64,000 nucleotides of DNA, taken from NCBI GenBank assembly GCA_024235215.1, contig JACKMU010000001.1, positions 1-64,000 of the forward strand. Reading direction: 5' to 3'. This document shows positions 7,189 to 14,400 of this stretch, in pieces. The position numbers and the translations under genes are program-made. Every line of letters starts with the position of its first letter. Position 1 is the first letter of the stretch. The notes under the pieces are model-generated. The model ran no database searches, was not told the origin of the DNA, and was given only the letters and a program-made list of their open reading frames with translations. The stretch comes from Chromatiaceae bacterium. GTDB lineage: Bacteria; Pseudomonadota; Gammaproteobacteria; Chromatiales; Chromatiaceae.

Positions 7189-7641
7189 ATGGATAACGAT
7201 AGTTTAAAAATATTGCCACCCCTATATCTCGTAGGCATGAAAATCGCCTGCTGGAGATGTGGTGATAAAATGTCTGCAGTGGCACTGGTAGCACCCAATG
7301 TGGAGGACATTGAGGGTGAGGTATGTGTTTTGACTGATATTGTTGGCCTCCCTAAAGAGATTATTGAATACGTACAAAAACGAGTACCAACTTTTAAGTT
7401 CAAGTATTCTAAAACTGTGGGCAGTAAATATTATGCCAATACTTGTCCTAGTTGCGGTATGTTGTCCGGAGACTTTTTCCTTCATTCAGAACCCGGAGCG
7501 CCGTTTTTCCCAATGGATGAAAAAGAAGCCGCCTGTCTATATCTTACTGAAGTACCAATAAAGTCGCCTATGCTTGTGCAGGCGGGATTTCACGTTGGTA
7601 CTGGAGATTTAATAGTTAACCATGCACGAAGAATCGCATAA
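7189..7641 (+). CDS. Hypothetical cassette protein with two CxxC zinc knuckles, 150 aa
   Basis: The start ATG lies eight bases after the R' core at 7175-7181. The protein has two CxxC pairs, CWRCGDKMSAVAL near residue 20 and CPSCGMLSGDFFLH near residue 89, spaced as in a split zinc ribbon. The central part (VCVLTDIVGLPKEIIEYVQK) is predicted mixed alpha/beta, and the C-terminus is rich in Gly and aliphatic residues. I recognise no named family with certainty. It is a soluble cytoplasmic protein with no signal or membrane segment. The stop overlaps the attC R'' box GCATAA, which is interrupted by intron remnant 2. Confidence 0.65.
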   Translation: MDNDSLKILPPLYLVGMKIACWRCGDKMSAVALVAPNVEDIEGEVCVLTDIVGLPKEIIEYVQKRVPTFKFKYSKTVGSKYYANTCPSCGMLSGDFFLHSEPGAPFFPMDEKEAACLYLTEVPIKSPMLVQAGFHVGTGDLIVNHARRIA

Positions 7642-8250
7642 TCGGGTAAGGGCGGGTCTCTAACCCGCCCTCCCCACACCACCTGGCATGCGGGTCCGCA
7701 CTGGGCGGTTCATCAAGCATAGTGAAACTTAATCCATAGGTCTCTCACTGAGACGAGCCCTTGTTGAGCCAACCACTTATTGGTCTTCCAGGGCTCGACG
7801 GGTTGCTGCCCAGTGTTCTCTGGCCCACTGAGGGTACTCCTCAATGCGGATGCCATCGACACCGGGTGCCCCCTGTTACCCTTGACCTGCCTCCATGCGG
7901 CATGCAGGTTTTCCGGGGACAGTACCTGTTCCAATAGATTGTCGTTCAAGGCTGGTTGCTGTACTTACCGCCGGTAATAGACTTTTCGTTTGTCACGAAC
8001 TGCGCTTCCACCGAGACAAGTGAGACTCCTCCTTGGCTGATGTTCGGTCCTTCCCGCTCCTCGCCTCCTGACACAAAGCGGTAATATGACCTCTGCTGAC
8101 TTCTGACAGATCACCCGCGCCATTGCTGACCAAGGCGCTGTGGCATGCCACCGCTGCTCTGTCAGATCTCCCCGGATAAGAACATGAACTCTCACGGCAC
8201 AACCGTGTCATTTACCTTATCCCCCGAACCACAGGGCTTTGCTGTCTTGG
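7642..8250 (-). mobile_element. Group IIC-attC intron remnant 2, truncated at its 5' side
   Basis: The 3' end is nearly identical to intron 1 (7642-7720: ACCCGAT end, domain V-like hairpin) and again abuts the R'' GCATAA of a cassette. The RT gene is reduced to 7713-7949 on the minus strand: an N-terminal NLLEQVLSPENLHAAWRQVK joined to the C-terminal WLAQQGLVSVRDLW, so the whole catalytic core is missing. Domain I-like sequence at 8165-8250 parallels 4594-4690. At 8250 the intron is cut and joined to IS91 remnant B within GGAGAGG, a short match to the other copy. Confidence 0.7.
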
Positions 8251-8628
8251 AGAGGCATGCCCCATGGACTCTTGAATGGCACGCAGATTCAATCCGGCCT
8301 CGACCAGGCAGGCTCCGTAGGCGTGGCGCAGACTGTGGGGAGAGACACGTTTCTGAATGCCGGCGTCGCGGGCGATGAGGCGGAAGGCCTGCTGTACTCC
8401 GCCGCGATGCATCGGGATATCCGCGCGGGCGTAGAGATCGATGATGGAGCGAGACTTGCCCTGTCGTCGCAGTGCGTTAAGATGTTGCGTGTAGAGGGTA
8501 TCGAATTTACGTTGCTGATCGGGAGTCATGGAAGATTCCTCATGGAAAAGGGCGCCTGGGATAGGTGCCGCCCATGAGGATTATCGGGATATTTTTATAT
8601 GACGGGTTTTTGCCGCAAAGCGGCTTTC
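8251..8628 (-). mobile_element. IS91-family remnant B (tyrosine recombinase fragment)
   Basis: The minus-strand frame from 8529 begins MTPDQQRKFDTLYTQHLNAL and joins LYARA to DIPMHRGGVQQAFRLI, so the middle of the recombinase is already deleted. It keeps HSLRHAYG and MGHASP and is then truncated by the intron junction at 8250. It retains the 51 bp missing from remnant A and is therefore the more ancestral form. The terminal 209 bases, up to and including the R'' GTTCAAC, are identical in the two copies. Confidence 0.75.
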
Positions 8629-8716
8629 GTTCAACAATGCGCTGCAAACCGACCACAAAAATCGCCGCTCATTCCACGCTCTGCTTTTTGCGGTCGGCTA
8701 ATGCGGGACGTTATGT
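8629..8716 (+). other. attC site 6
   Basis: R'' GTTCAAC at 8629-8635, stem AACCGACCACAAAAA against TTTTTGCGGTCGG, and R' GTTATGT at 8710-8716. Confidence 0.8.
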
Positions 8717-8741
8717 TTTATAGGCACTCTGTATCAAGATC

Positions 8742-9434
8742 ATGAAAACAATCGGCCTGCTGGGCGGCATGAGTTGGGAGAGCACTCTCGACTACTACAA
8801 AGCAATCAATGAAAGTGTAAAGAACGCCCTTGGTGGTTTTCATTCCGCTAAAATCGCTATGTACAGCGTCGATTTCGAGCCAATTGAGAAGATGCAACAT
8901 GCTGGTGATTGGGATGGAACCGCAAGAATCTTATCCGAGGCAGCCAAAAGCATTCAGGCAGCAGGTGCAGATTTCTTGCTTATTTGCACAAACACCATGC
9001 ACAAAGTCGCACCAGAAATAGAAGCTTCCATTCAAATTCCATTACTGCACATCGCAGATGCCACAGCGGAAGTTTTGGTTGGAGAAGGTATCAAAACAGT
9101 TGGCCTTCTCGGCACAGCCTTCACCATGGAGCAAGATTTCTATAAAGGCAGGCTAGCGAATAACTACGGGCTGAAAGTATTGGTGCCTAATAAAGAAGAT
9201 AGAGAAATCGTCCACAAAGTGATCTATCAGGAACTTTGCCTGGGAATTACAGAAGCGGCGTCAAAGGCAGAGTATTTGCGCATCATCGATGTTTTGGCTG
9301 CTCAAGGTGCTGAAGCCGTTATTCTAGGTTGTACGGAAATTGGCATGTTAGTCAATCAAGCTGACACTACGGTAAGTCTATTGGATACTACAGCCATTCA
9401 TGCACAAAAAGCAGTAGAATATGCAACAACTTAA
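8742..9434 (+). CDS. Aspartate/glutamate racemase family protein (YgeA-like)
   Basis: The 230-aa protein has the family's duplicated alpha/beta fold with both catalytic cysteines: Cys82 in LLICTNTMHKVAP and Cys197 in AVILGCTEIGML. The N-terminal KTIGLLGGMSWEST is diagnostic for Asp/Glu/hydantoin racemases of the broad-specificity type. These enzymes interconvert L- and D-amino acids without a cofactor. The length is normal and no lesion is visible. It is a single-gene cassette starting 26 bases after an R' core, so expression depends on an upstream or array promoter. The neighbouring cassette encodes an amino-acid exporter, but cassettes are independent units and this may be chance. Confidence 0.9.
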   Translation: MKTIGLLGGMSWESTLDYYKAINESVKNALGGFHSAKIAMYSVDFEPIEKMQHAGDWDGTARILSEAAKSIQAAGADFLLICTNTMHKVAPEIEASIQIPLLHIADATAEVLVGEGIKTVGLLGTAFTMEQDFYKGRLANNYGLKVLVPNKEDREIVHKVIYQELCLGITEAASKAEYLRIIDVLAAQGAEAVILGCTEIGMLVNQADTTVSLLDTTAIHAQKAVEYATT

Positions 9435-9516
9435 CGGGAAAAATGCACTAGGACAGCAGCAAGCGCCGCTCCTTCGTCGCACTGCTTTTTACCGTCGGTG
9501 ATTTGTGGCGTTAGCC
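9429..9516 (+). other. attC site 7
   Basis: R'' ACTTAAC at 9429-9435 overlaps the racemase stop, inner stem CAGCAAGCG...CGCACTGCTTTTTACC, and R' GTTAGCC at 9510-9516. Confidence 0.75.
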
Positions 9517-9525
9517 TTTTAAAAA

Positions 9526-10119
9526 ATGAGCACAGAGGCTACAACACAATGGATTTTAATATTCGGCCCGCTGGCGATAAGCCCAGGGCCAGCGAATGTT
9601 TTGTTTTGCGCACTAGGCAGTTCATTTGGGGTTCGGAGTAGTATTCCATTTTGGCTAGGTACAAACATCACTTGTATATTTCAGTCACTAGCTATTGGAT
9701 TGGGGCTAGTCTACGTTATATCCACCTATCCGGCTGCAGAACAAGTACTAAAGTATGCAGGCATAATATTTTTACTGTATTTGGCATATCGATTTTTGCG
9801 TCTTAGTGTTACAGAGGCAAAACCAATTAAACCACTAAGTTTTAAAGAAGGTGTTGTCGTAGAGATGTTGAATGCCAAGTATCTAATGATTCCAGCAGTA
9901 ATGTTTACGCAATTTTATTCGCCTGAAAAAGATGGGTTTTCACAGATTGTTGTTCTCACCACAGCACTTGCGGTTTTAACTATGTCAAGCAATATAATGT
10001 GGGTGTTTGCTGGAAAAGCGTTTACAAAGCTTATTGTCAAATCAAAATCACAAAAAAACCAGGGCAAGATGTTTGGGTTAATGTTGTGCGTTACGGCGTT
10101 ATGGATATTAATAGGTTAA
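9526..10119 (+). CDS. LysE/RhtB-family amino-acid exporter
   Basis: The 197-aa integral membrane protein has about five to six hydrophobic segments. Its N-terminal FGPLAISPGPANVLFCALGSSFG is the LysE family signature (xSPGPxxxxxxxxG), and FWLGTNITCIFQSLAIGLGL and YLAYRFLRLS follow the family pattern. Members export amino acids such as lysine, threonine or homoserine, or related small molecules, across the inner membrane. The size is normal. The gene starts ten bases after an R' core and ends in a short attC. The substrate cannot be read from the sequence. Confidence 0.85.
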   Translation: MSTEATTQWILIFGPLAISPGPANVLFCALGSSFGVRSSIPFWLGTNITCIFQSLAIGLGLVYVISTYPAAEQVLKYAGIIFLLYLAYRFLRLSVTEAKPIKPLSFKEGVVVEMLNAKYLMIPAVMFTQFYSPEKDGFSQIVVLTTALAVLTMSSNIMWVFAGKAFTKLIVKSKSQKNQGKMFGLMLCVTALWILIG

Positions 10120-10168
10120 TAATTAAGGATGTGTTGCGCGAAGCCGGCGACATATCCATTTGTTGAAC
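10112..10168 (+). other. Short attC site 8
   Basis: Stem GGATGTGT (about 10128) against ACATATCC (about 10150), one mismatch, with R' GTTGAAC at 10162-10168. The R'' box is degenerate (GGTTAAT). Its length of about 57 bp is near the minimum for attC. Confidence 0.55.
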
Positions 10169-10203
10169 AAGCCCATCGTGGGATTACTGTATAAGGAAAT
10201 AAA
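10166..10203 (+). repeat. Cassette-head repeat, copy 2
   Basis: The same 38-bp sequence as 5523-5560 with three mismatches, here directly at the start of a cassette whose core is GTTGAAC. That core is the complement of the R'' GTTCAAC that closes both IS91-remnant cassettes, which suggests they once shared this head. Confidence 0.6.
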
Positions 10204-10242
10204 CTCAGCGATGTCAATACCAATAGTCGTGAGGTAAACGAT

Positions 10243-10740
10243 ATGCCGGAAAGATGGTTGCAAATCAAAGGCGATCCATCGATACGAGCCCAGTTGTTTC
10301 AGCAACAACGGATAGAAAGTTTATTTGATACGGAGATTGACCGCATCCACGAGATTGTGCGTGCGCTCCTAAATAATAAGGGTGTTTTTCATACCAAGAT
10401 ACACTATTCATCTAGCCAGCTGACATGTTGGTTTGCTAGAGATCCTTTTGTGTATGAAAAATATGTACGTGAAGAAGTTCTTGCAGATGGATTCATTGAC
10501 CGTTTTTTGGATATCGATCACGCGGGTAGAAAACCGCTACTTAGTGGAAACGAGCTTTCCATAATTTTAAAGGAATTCAAGCGACTGAGAATAAGCGACG
10601 AGACGATTTATCTAAGAAATGGGGCAATAAACCTGATTAATGGAATGATAAACATGTCGTTTTCCTGTGACGGTACACATTATATTGATCACAAGACCTT
10701 CTTTAGCAGGCTCGAAAACTTTGAAACTGCTGGCGGATAA
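10243..10740 (+). CDS. Hypothetical cassette protein, 165 aa
   Basis: A soluble protein with a charged, helical N-terminus (RAQLFQQQRIESLFDTEIDRI), a central segment with CWFARDPFVYEKYVREEVL, and a C-terminus with LINGMINMSFSCDGTHYIDH. There is no signal peptide, membrane segment or recognisable catalytic motif. I do not recognise a family. It is read from the first ATG, about 75 bases after the cassette core and downstream of the head repeat. It is on the cassette strand with cassette-like base composition. Cassettes of unknown function are good candidates for host-interaction or phage-defence genes, but nothing here shows that. Confidence 0.6.
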   Translation: MPERWLQIKGDPSIRAQLFQQQRIESLFDTEIDRIHEIVRALLNNKGVFHTKIHYSSSQLTCWFARDPFVYEKYVREEVLADGFIDRFLDIDHAGRKPLLSGNELSIILKEFKRLRISDETIYLRNGAINLINGMINMSFSCDGTHYIDHKTFFSRLENFETAGG

Positions 10741-10787
10741 AAAATCCAGCTGACCTGCTTCATCGGCAGCTGATTTTTTCGTCAGGC
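10730..10787 (+). other. Possible degenerate attC or terminator hairpin
   Basis: Inverted repeat AAAAATC-C-AGCTG (about 10741) against CAGCTGATTTTTT (about 10767), with one extrahelical C as in attC bottom strands, followed by GTCAGGC (10781-10787), one mismatch from an R' core. The T-run would also allow rho-independent termination. Confidence 0.45.
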
Positions 10788-10795
10788 ACAAATAC

Positions 10796-11299
10796 ATGGA
10801 CGCCATTTATAAATTTCAGTACACGGAAAAACATCTATTGACGTCAATGATGCGGTATCGGGAGCAGATTTGGTGGCGTCGACCATTTACAAAGTACCGT
10901 TGGCAAATCGCAGGTATAGCTCTTGTAACGCTGTTTTTAGGTGTGCAATTTAGCCAATTATTGGCCGTAATTTCAGCTGGAGTATTTGGGGCGATTCTTG
11001 TGGGATGGCCAATTGATTCTTTCGTACTGAGAAGACGCTTCAAGAAGTCACCCTATTACAACGACCAATTGATTATCACTATCTCAGATCAAGGTCTAGA
11101 AGCTATCGGGAAAAGCAGCAGCGTGCGAATGGAATGGAATATTTTTACAAAAGCCCGCCGCTTTAATGATGGAATGCTGCTATTTCAAGGTCCTCATGTT
11201 TTTAACTGGTTGCCAGATGTAGCAGCAGTTGAACCGACAACAGTACAAGCTGCAAATGAGTTGATAAAGGCCAATGTCACCGAGTATCGAAATGTCTAA
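10796..11299 (+). CDS. YcxB-like membrane protein
   Basis: The 167-aa protein has a cytoplasmic N-terminus (FQYTEKHLLTSMMRYREQIWWRR), two closely spaced membrane segments around residues 39-75 (WQIAGIALVTLFLGVQF and VISAGVFGAILVGWP), then a soluble C-terminal domain with ITISDQGLEAIGKSSSVRMEW and the typical YcxB pattern in which a sheet domain follows a two-helix hairpin. The YcxB family is widespread and its biochemical role is unknown. It has the normal length and ends at an R'' GTCTAAC. It is a single-gene cassette. Confidence 0.65.
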   Translation: MDAIYKFQYTEKHLLTSMMRYREQIWWRRPFTKYRWQIAGIALVTLFLGVQFSQLLAVISAGVFGAILVGWPIDSFVLRRRFKKSPYYNDQLIITISDQGLEAIGKSSSVRMEWNIFTKARRFNDGMLLFQGPHVFNWLPDVAAVEPTTVQAANELIKANVTEYRNV

Positions 11300-11404
11300 C
11301 AAGCTCAAATTGATTCACAACACTCCGCGGCTTTTCGCGCATCCTTTCGGCATTATTGCGCAAACGCCGCTCCGCGTTGTGGGCGGCTTAACTTAGCGTT
11401 CGCT
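11294..11404 (+). other. attC site 9, long form
   Basis: R'' GTCTAAC at 11294-11300, long imperfect stem with CCGCGG...GCGCGCAT and CAAACGCCGCTCCGCGTT arms, and R' GTTCGCT at 11398-11404 (one mismatch from consensus). About 110 bp long. Confidence 0.65.
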
Positions 11405-11412
11405 TTAAATGT

Positions 11413-11790
11413 TTGGTTCGTGCGTTGAATAAATCAACCGTGATTAAAAATCCTTTTTCTTCTGATGCTACTTGGGAATTTCTCGATGGCAGTAAAAGAT
11501 CTGCTGTAAACCTAATAACATCGTTTGTTGGTATAGGTACCTATAAACCTGGTTGGCGGTGGTCGGAGCATGTAGGCAAACACACAGGAAAACAATCGGA
11601 AAATCACATAGGTTATATTTTGTCTGGCTCTTTTACTGTAAGGAGTGCGAGCGGAGAAGAGTCCGTTGTCGGTCCTGGAGAAGCCTTTGAATTGGCGCCA
11701 GGTCATGATGCATGGGTTAATGGTGATCAACCGTGTGTGGCTCTAGATTTCGGCTGTAATGAAAAGCATGAAACTCTAAGTGGCAGCTAA
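11413..11790 (+). CDS. Cupin-domain protein
   Basis: The 125-aa small single-domain cupin. Motif 1 is represented by RWSEHVGKHTGKQSENHIGYILSG, with His residues in metal-ligand positions, and motif 2 by GPGEAFELAPGHDAWVNGDQP, giving the conserved PGHD-x-W-x-x-G turn. It probably folds as a beta-barrel that binds a metal or small ligand; the substrate is unknown. The annotated start is a TTG at 11413, nine bases after the R' core; a second TTG at 11425 is possible, and the ATG at 11409 is out of frame. The start is therefore uncertain but the domain is clear. Confidence 0.75.
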   Translation: MVRALNKSTVIKNPFSSDATWEFLDGSKRSAVNLITSFVGIGTYKPGWRWSEHVGKHTGKQSENHIGYILSGSFTVRSASGEESVVGPGEAFELAPGHDAWVNGDQPCVALDFGCNEKHETLSGS

Positions 11791-11864
11791 CAAAGCTAAT
11801 TCACTCGGGTCAAGAAGCGCCGCTGCGCTCTGCTTTTTGCCTCCGGTGATTTGCGGCGTCAGGC
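11785..11864 (+). other. attC site 10
   Basis: R'' AGCTAAC at 11785-11791 overlapping the cupin stop, stem GTCAAGAAGCGCCG against CTCTGCTTTTTGCC, and a variant R' GTCAGGC at 11858-11864. Bases 11865-12118 after it hold no convincing gene. Confidence 0.7.
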
Positions 11865-12169
11865 CCAGGAATGCCATGAGTCTCTTCAAGCACGCAATCA
11901 ATGCCCGGTACACGCAGCCTTGAATCGAACGAGTCGGGAAGTTGATCCTGAACTTCTGGGCAATGGATTTTGAATCCATCCTTTGGTTCGTACTACTAGC
12001 TGAGCACGAGTGCAAAATCAAATCAATCGTCGAAATTCCTTTTGCATCGCGCGTAACCCAAGTAACGAAGCATGTTGCAGAGCGTAAATCGAACGACAGA
12101 TAGCTCATAGGAATTGCGGTGCATTCCGGGCTTAATTATCTTTGGCCTTACGGTGAAGTGGTCTCGGGT

Positions 12170-12475
12170 ATGTATAACTCCGATTGGTTCAATTCTGCAG
12201 AGAAACTAGTAATTCCGTTCTTCGCAGGGTTGTCCGCACTGCTGGTAGTTCTCATGGCAACATTGGCGGCACCAGACAAGAAATGCGGAATTGCGAAAGT
12301 TGTGTTTGCGATTGGTCTTATCATCGCAGTGATTTTTGCGGTTAATCTTGACACGTGGGCAGCATTCGTCGTGGCTTTCGGATCCGGATTGGTTACGTCT
12401 TTTTTAGTTTGCCGTAGGCAGCGTACAAATGCTCGCCTACAAATTGCTACAGCCGACCCTCAAAAGCTACGCTGA
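12170..12475 (+). CDS. Small membrane protein with three hydrophobic segments
   Basis: The 101-aa protein from the first ATG at 12170 has membrane segments at about residues 13-32 (LVIPFFAGLSALLVVLMATL), 41-58 (IAKVVFAIGLIIAVIFAV) and 62-78 (WAAFVVAFGSGLVTSFL), then a basic tail. The open frame could start at a GTG at 12119, adding 17 residues (LNYLWPYGEV). The last residues are encoded by the beginning of the following attC, and the stop lies in its hairpin. I recognise no family. It is alone in its cassette; small multi-helix cassette proteins are commonly of unknown role. Confidence 0.6.
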   Translation: MYNSDWFNSAEKLVIPFFAGLSALLVVLMATLAAPDKKCGIAKVVFAIGLIIAVIFAVNLDTWAAFVVAFGSGLVTSFLVCRRQRTNARLQIATADPQKLR

Positions 12476-12511
12476 GCTCCACTTTTGTTTCGGCTGAGCA
12501 TGGCGTTAATC
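12445..12511 (+). other. attC site 11
   Basis: Stem CAGCCGACCCTCAAAAG against CTTTTGTTTCGGCTG (imperfect) and R' GTTAATC at 12505-12511. The R'' box is not clear. The stop codon of the upstream gene lies within the stem-loop. Confidence 0.65.
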
Positions 12512-12533
12512 AATAAAGAAAAAGGGGAATGTA

Positions 12534-12992
12534 ATGATTAGGAAAATAGCATTGGTCACTTTTATATCTGCCTTGGTTGCTGGTTGTGCCTCAGTACCAA
12601 TGGAAGGCGTTGATAGAACTGTGGAAGCACAGAAATTTAATCCTCCGTCAGAAGGAAGTTCAGGACTATACATTTATCGCTCTAGTAGTTTTGGAGGGGC
12701 TTTAAAGAAAGATATATGGATTGATGAAAAATGCATCGGAGAAACTGCACCAAATATTTTTTTCTATGAAGAGGTAGAAGGTGACAAAGAACATAAAATT
12801 TCCACAGAATCAGAATTCTCTCCAAATGACCTACTAATTACAACTAAAAGCGGTATGCTCTATTTCATTCGTCAATATATCAAGTTTGGAGTATTTGTTG
12901 GTGGTGCTGGGTTAGAAATTGTTGCTGAGGAAGAAGGTAAAAAACAAGTTGGCGGCTTAAAGATGGCAGCCAAAGGCACGTGTAGCAAATAG
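12534..12992 (+). CDS. Lipoprotein with DUF2846-like domain
   Basis: The 152-aa protein has a signal sequence MIRKIALVTFISALVAGC ending in the lipobox LVAGC, so Cys18 would be lipidated. The mature part has GSSGLYIYRSSSFGGALKKD and WIDEKCIGETAPNIFFYEEVE, matching the DUF2846/DUF4398-type beta-sandwich seen in many small outer-membrane-directed lipoproteins. A preserved GGAA-type ribosome site lies just upstream (AAAGGGGAATGTAATG). No role is known for the family. It is a single-gene cassette between R' GTTAATC and R'' GCTCAAC. Confidence 0.75.
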   Translation: MIRKIALVTFISALVAGCASVPMEGVDRTVEAQKFNPPSEGSSGLYIYRSSSFGGALKKDIWIDEKCIGETAPNIFFYEEVEGDKEHKISTESEFSPNDLLITTKSGMLYFIRQYIKFGVFVGGAGLEIVAEEEGKKQVGGLKMAAKGTCSK

Positions 12993-12999
12993 CCTAGCA

Positions 13000-13075
13000 G
13001 CTCAACCAGACGCCATGATCCTGCGCGGCACTTTTCTGTCTTTGTTGGTGGCGCTGGTTAACAAAACCGTTATGC
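13000..13075 (+). other. attC site 12
   Basis: R'' GCTCAAC at 13000-13006, stem CCAGACGCCATGATCC...GGTGGCGCTGG with GCGCGGC/GTTGGTG inner arms, R' GTTATGC at 13069-13075. It closely resembles attC at 14310-14384 over its whole length, so the two cassettes share an attC lineage. Confidence 0.85.
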
Positions 13076-13080
13076 ATGAT

Positions 13081-13791
13081 ATGAAGTTGCGAGACAAAAC
13101 AACCATGGCACAAATAGCAATAGTTGTATTGCTTCTGATCCAATGGCCCTCGGACGCATTTGCCGGATTGTTTGGGCCAAGCGCAGGCGAAGAAGCAGCG
13201 ATGATCGTTGGGGTTATCTTTGGAATTCCTGCACTTGTAATAATGGTTGCACTGTACTTGCGCGTAAAAGTCAAACTAGCTGAGAAAAGAACAGCCACTT
13301 CTTTAACCTCTCAGAATCTCCGTTTCGACATATTCTTGAGTTACTCTGCAAAGGATATAGATCAGGCTCGTCAGCTTTCTGAACTAATACAGCAGTCAGA
13401 CCTAAAGGTGTTCTTTGCACAAAAAGACATTGAAGGAGGTTCGCCGTTCACCGATGAAATACGCGCTGCGTTACACGAAAGCCGAGAAGTATGGGTACTC
13501 GCGACACACAATAGTATAAACAGTGTTTGGGTAGCCACAGAGTGGGGAACCGCATGGGCCCTCCAGAGAAGAATTGTGCCTGTTCTAGTAGACATTACGA
13601 GCGATCAACTGCCTGACCGGTTGCGAGCACATCATGCTGTGCAATGGTCGCATATTGCTGAGGAAATTCAGAAGGTGAAGAAACGTGCTAGGTCAGATGG
13701 TGGTTTTGGTAAACGCACGTACCACCGGTGGATCAAAGTTGCTGCTGTACTGATCGTGATATATCTGGTGTTGTGGATCCTTGCCCAATAA
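13081..13791 (+). CDS. Membrane-anchored TIR-domain protein, candidate defence effector
   Basis: The 236-aa protein has an N-terminal signal-like segment (residues about 9-28, ending DAFA), a second membrane helix at about 39-60, a TIR domain at about 80-190, a basic linker and a C-terminal membrane helix at about 213-235. TIR features are the FDIFLSYSAKD strand, FFAQKDIEGGSPF (BB-loop region), and VWVATEWGTAW, where Glu154 occupies the catalytic position of NAD-cleaving TIRs. TIR proteins degrade NAD or make signalling nucleotides in anti-phage defence. No partner gene is present. ATGs at 13072 and 13105 are alternative starts. It lies between two attC sites of one lineage, with an IS110 remnant after its R'' box CAATAAC at 13787. 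Confidence 0.85.
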   Translation: MKLRDKTTMAQIAIVVLLLIQWPSDAFAGLFGPSAGEEAAMIVGVIFGIPALVIMVALYLRVKVKLAEKRTATSLTSQNLRFDIFLSYSAKDIDQARQLSELIQQSDLKVFFAQKDIEGGSPFTDEIRAALHESREVWVLATHNSINSVWVATEWGTAWALQRRIVPVLVDITSDQLPDRLRAHHAVQWSHIAEEIQKVKKRARSDGGFGKRTYHRWIKVAAVLIVIYLVLWILAQ

Positions 13792-13793
13792 CC

Positions 13794-14305
13794 CAGCGAA
13801 ATATGCCACAGGTGAAGCCCGATAAATGGGTACGGCCATCGGGTCAGGGGGGGACTGCAGCCCTCCGTCACCGGGTTGTCAGTGGTGGTCACCCGCCTGC
13901 GGCATACTCACGCCTTCCGATCGCCTCGACCACAATTCTGGCGAGATAATATTTGGGCTACCGGTTCAATATTATACGGATTCCCTGTGAGTCATTGGGA
14001 ACAGTGAAATGGGTATTACGTTCATGAGTAGCGACATCCGGTTGGAATTTGCCGACATCGATTCCGACATTAACCTTTAGTTCTCGTTTTTTGGGCATTG
14101 TATGAAAACCTCGACCTTGCTAAATTCGAGCTCATGGACCCATTCGACTGTTCGAGATAACTAATGAATCCTCGCAGCGCCTCGCGCTTGTTAGAGGTCT
14201 CAGCCTTGCGGGAGCCATTGCTCAATCGGGCTGCTGCATGGATAACCTGGTACAACAGGTTATGGGTCCCCAATAATCTCTTTGGTAATGGAAATCGATC
14301 ATTCA
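13794..14305 (-). mobile_element. Decayed IS110-family element behind the TIR cassette
   Basis: The minus-strand frame from 14098 reads MPKKRELKVNVGIDVGKFQP, then VPNDSQGIRI, a stop at 13958, then LARIVVEAIGRREYA before it degenerates. These are the RuvC-like start of an IS110 transposase. The remaining 300 residues are missing. Upstream (14100-14305) is mostly non-coding and contains the hairpin ATAACCTG (14242-14249) / CAGGTTAT (14256-14263), in the place where IS110 elements encode their bridge RNA. An open frame overlaps it on the minus strand (14070-14315), and I do not trust it. The element begins directly after the TIR cassette's R''-like box CAATAAC. Confidence 0.6.
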
Positions 14306-14309
14306 ATGA

Positions 14310-14384
14310 GTTCAACCAGACGCCATGAACCTGCGCGGCTCTTTTCCGGCATCTGTGGTGGCGCTGGTTAGCGAAACACTAGCC
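14310..14384 (+). other. attC site 13
   Basis: R'' GTTCAAC at 14310-14316, the same stem lineage as attC 12 (CCAGACGCCATGA...CTGTGGTGGCGCTGG), and a degraded R' ACTAGCC at about 14378-14384. Confidence 0.75.
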
Positions 14385-14400
14385 CAGACGAGATAATGAT

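Noticed and set aside
11776..12108. Minus-strand frame of 110 codons
   Set aside because: It runs through attC 10 and into the preceding cassette; composition is not protein-like and there is no start signal.
14070..14315. Minus-strand frame of 81 codons in the IS110 remnant
   Set aside because: It overlaps the likely bridge-RNA region of the element and the following attC. It has no family match I can recognise, so I did not call a gene.
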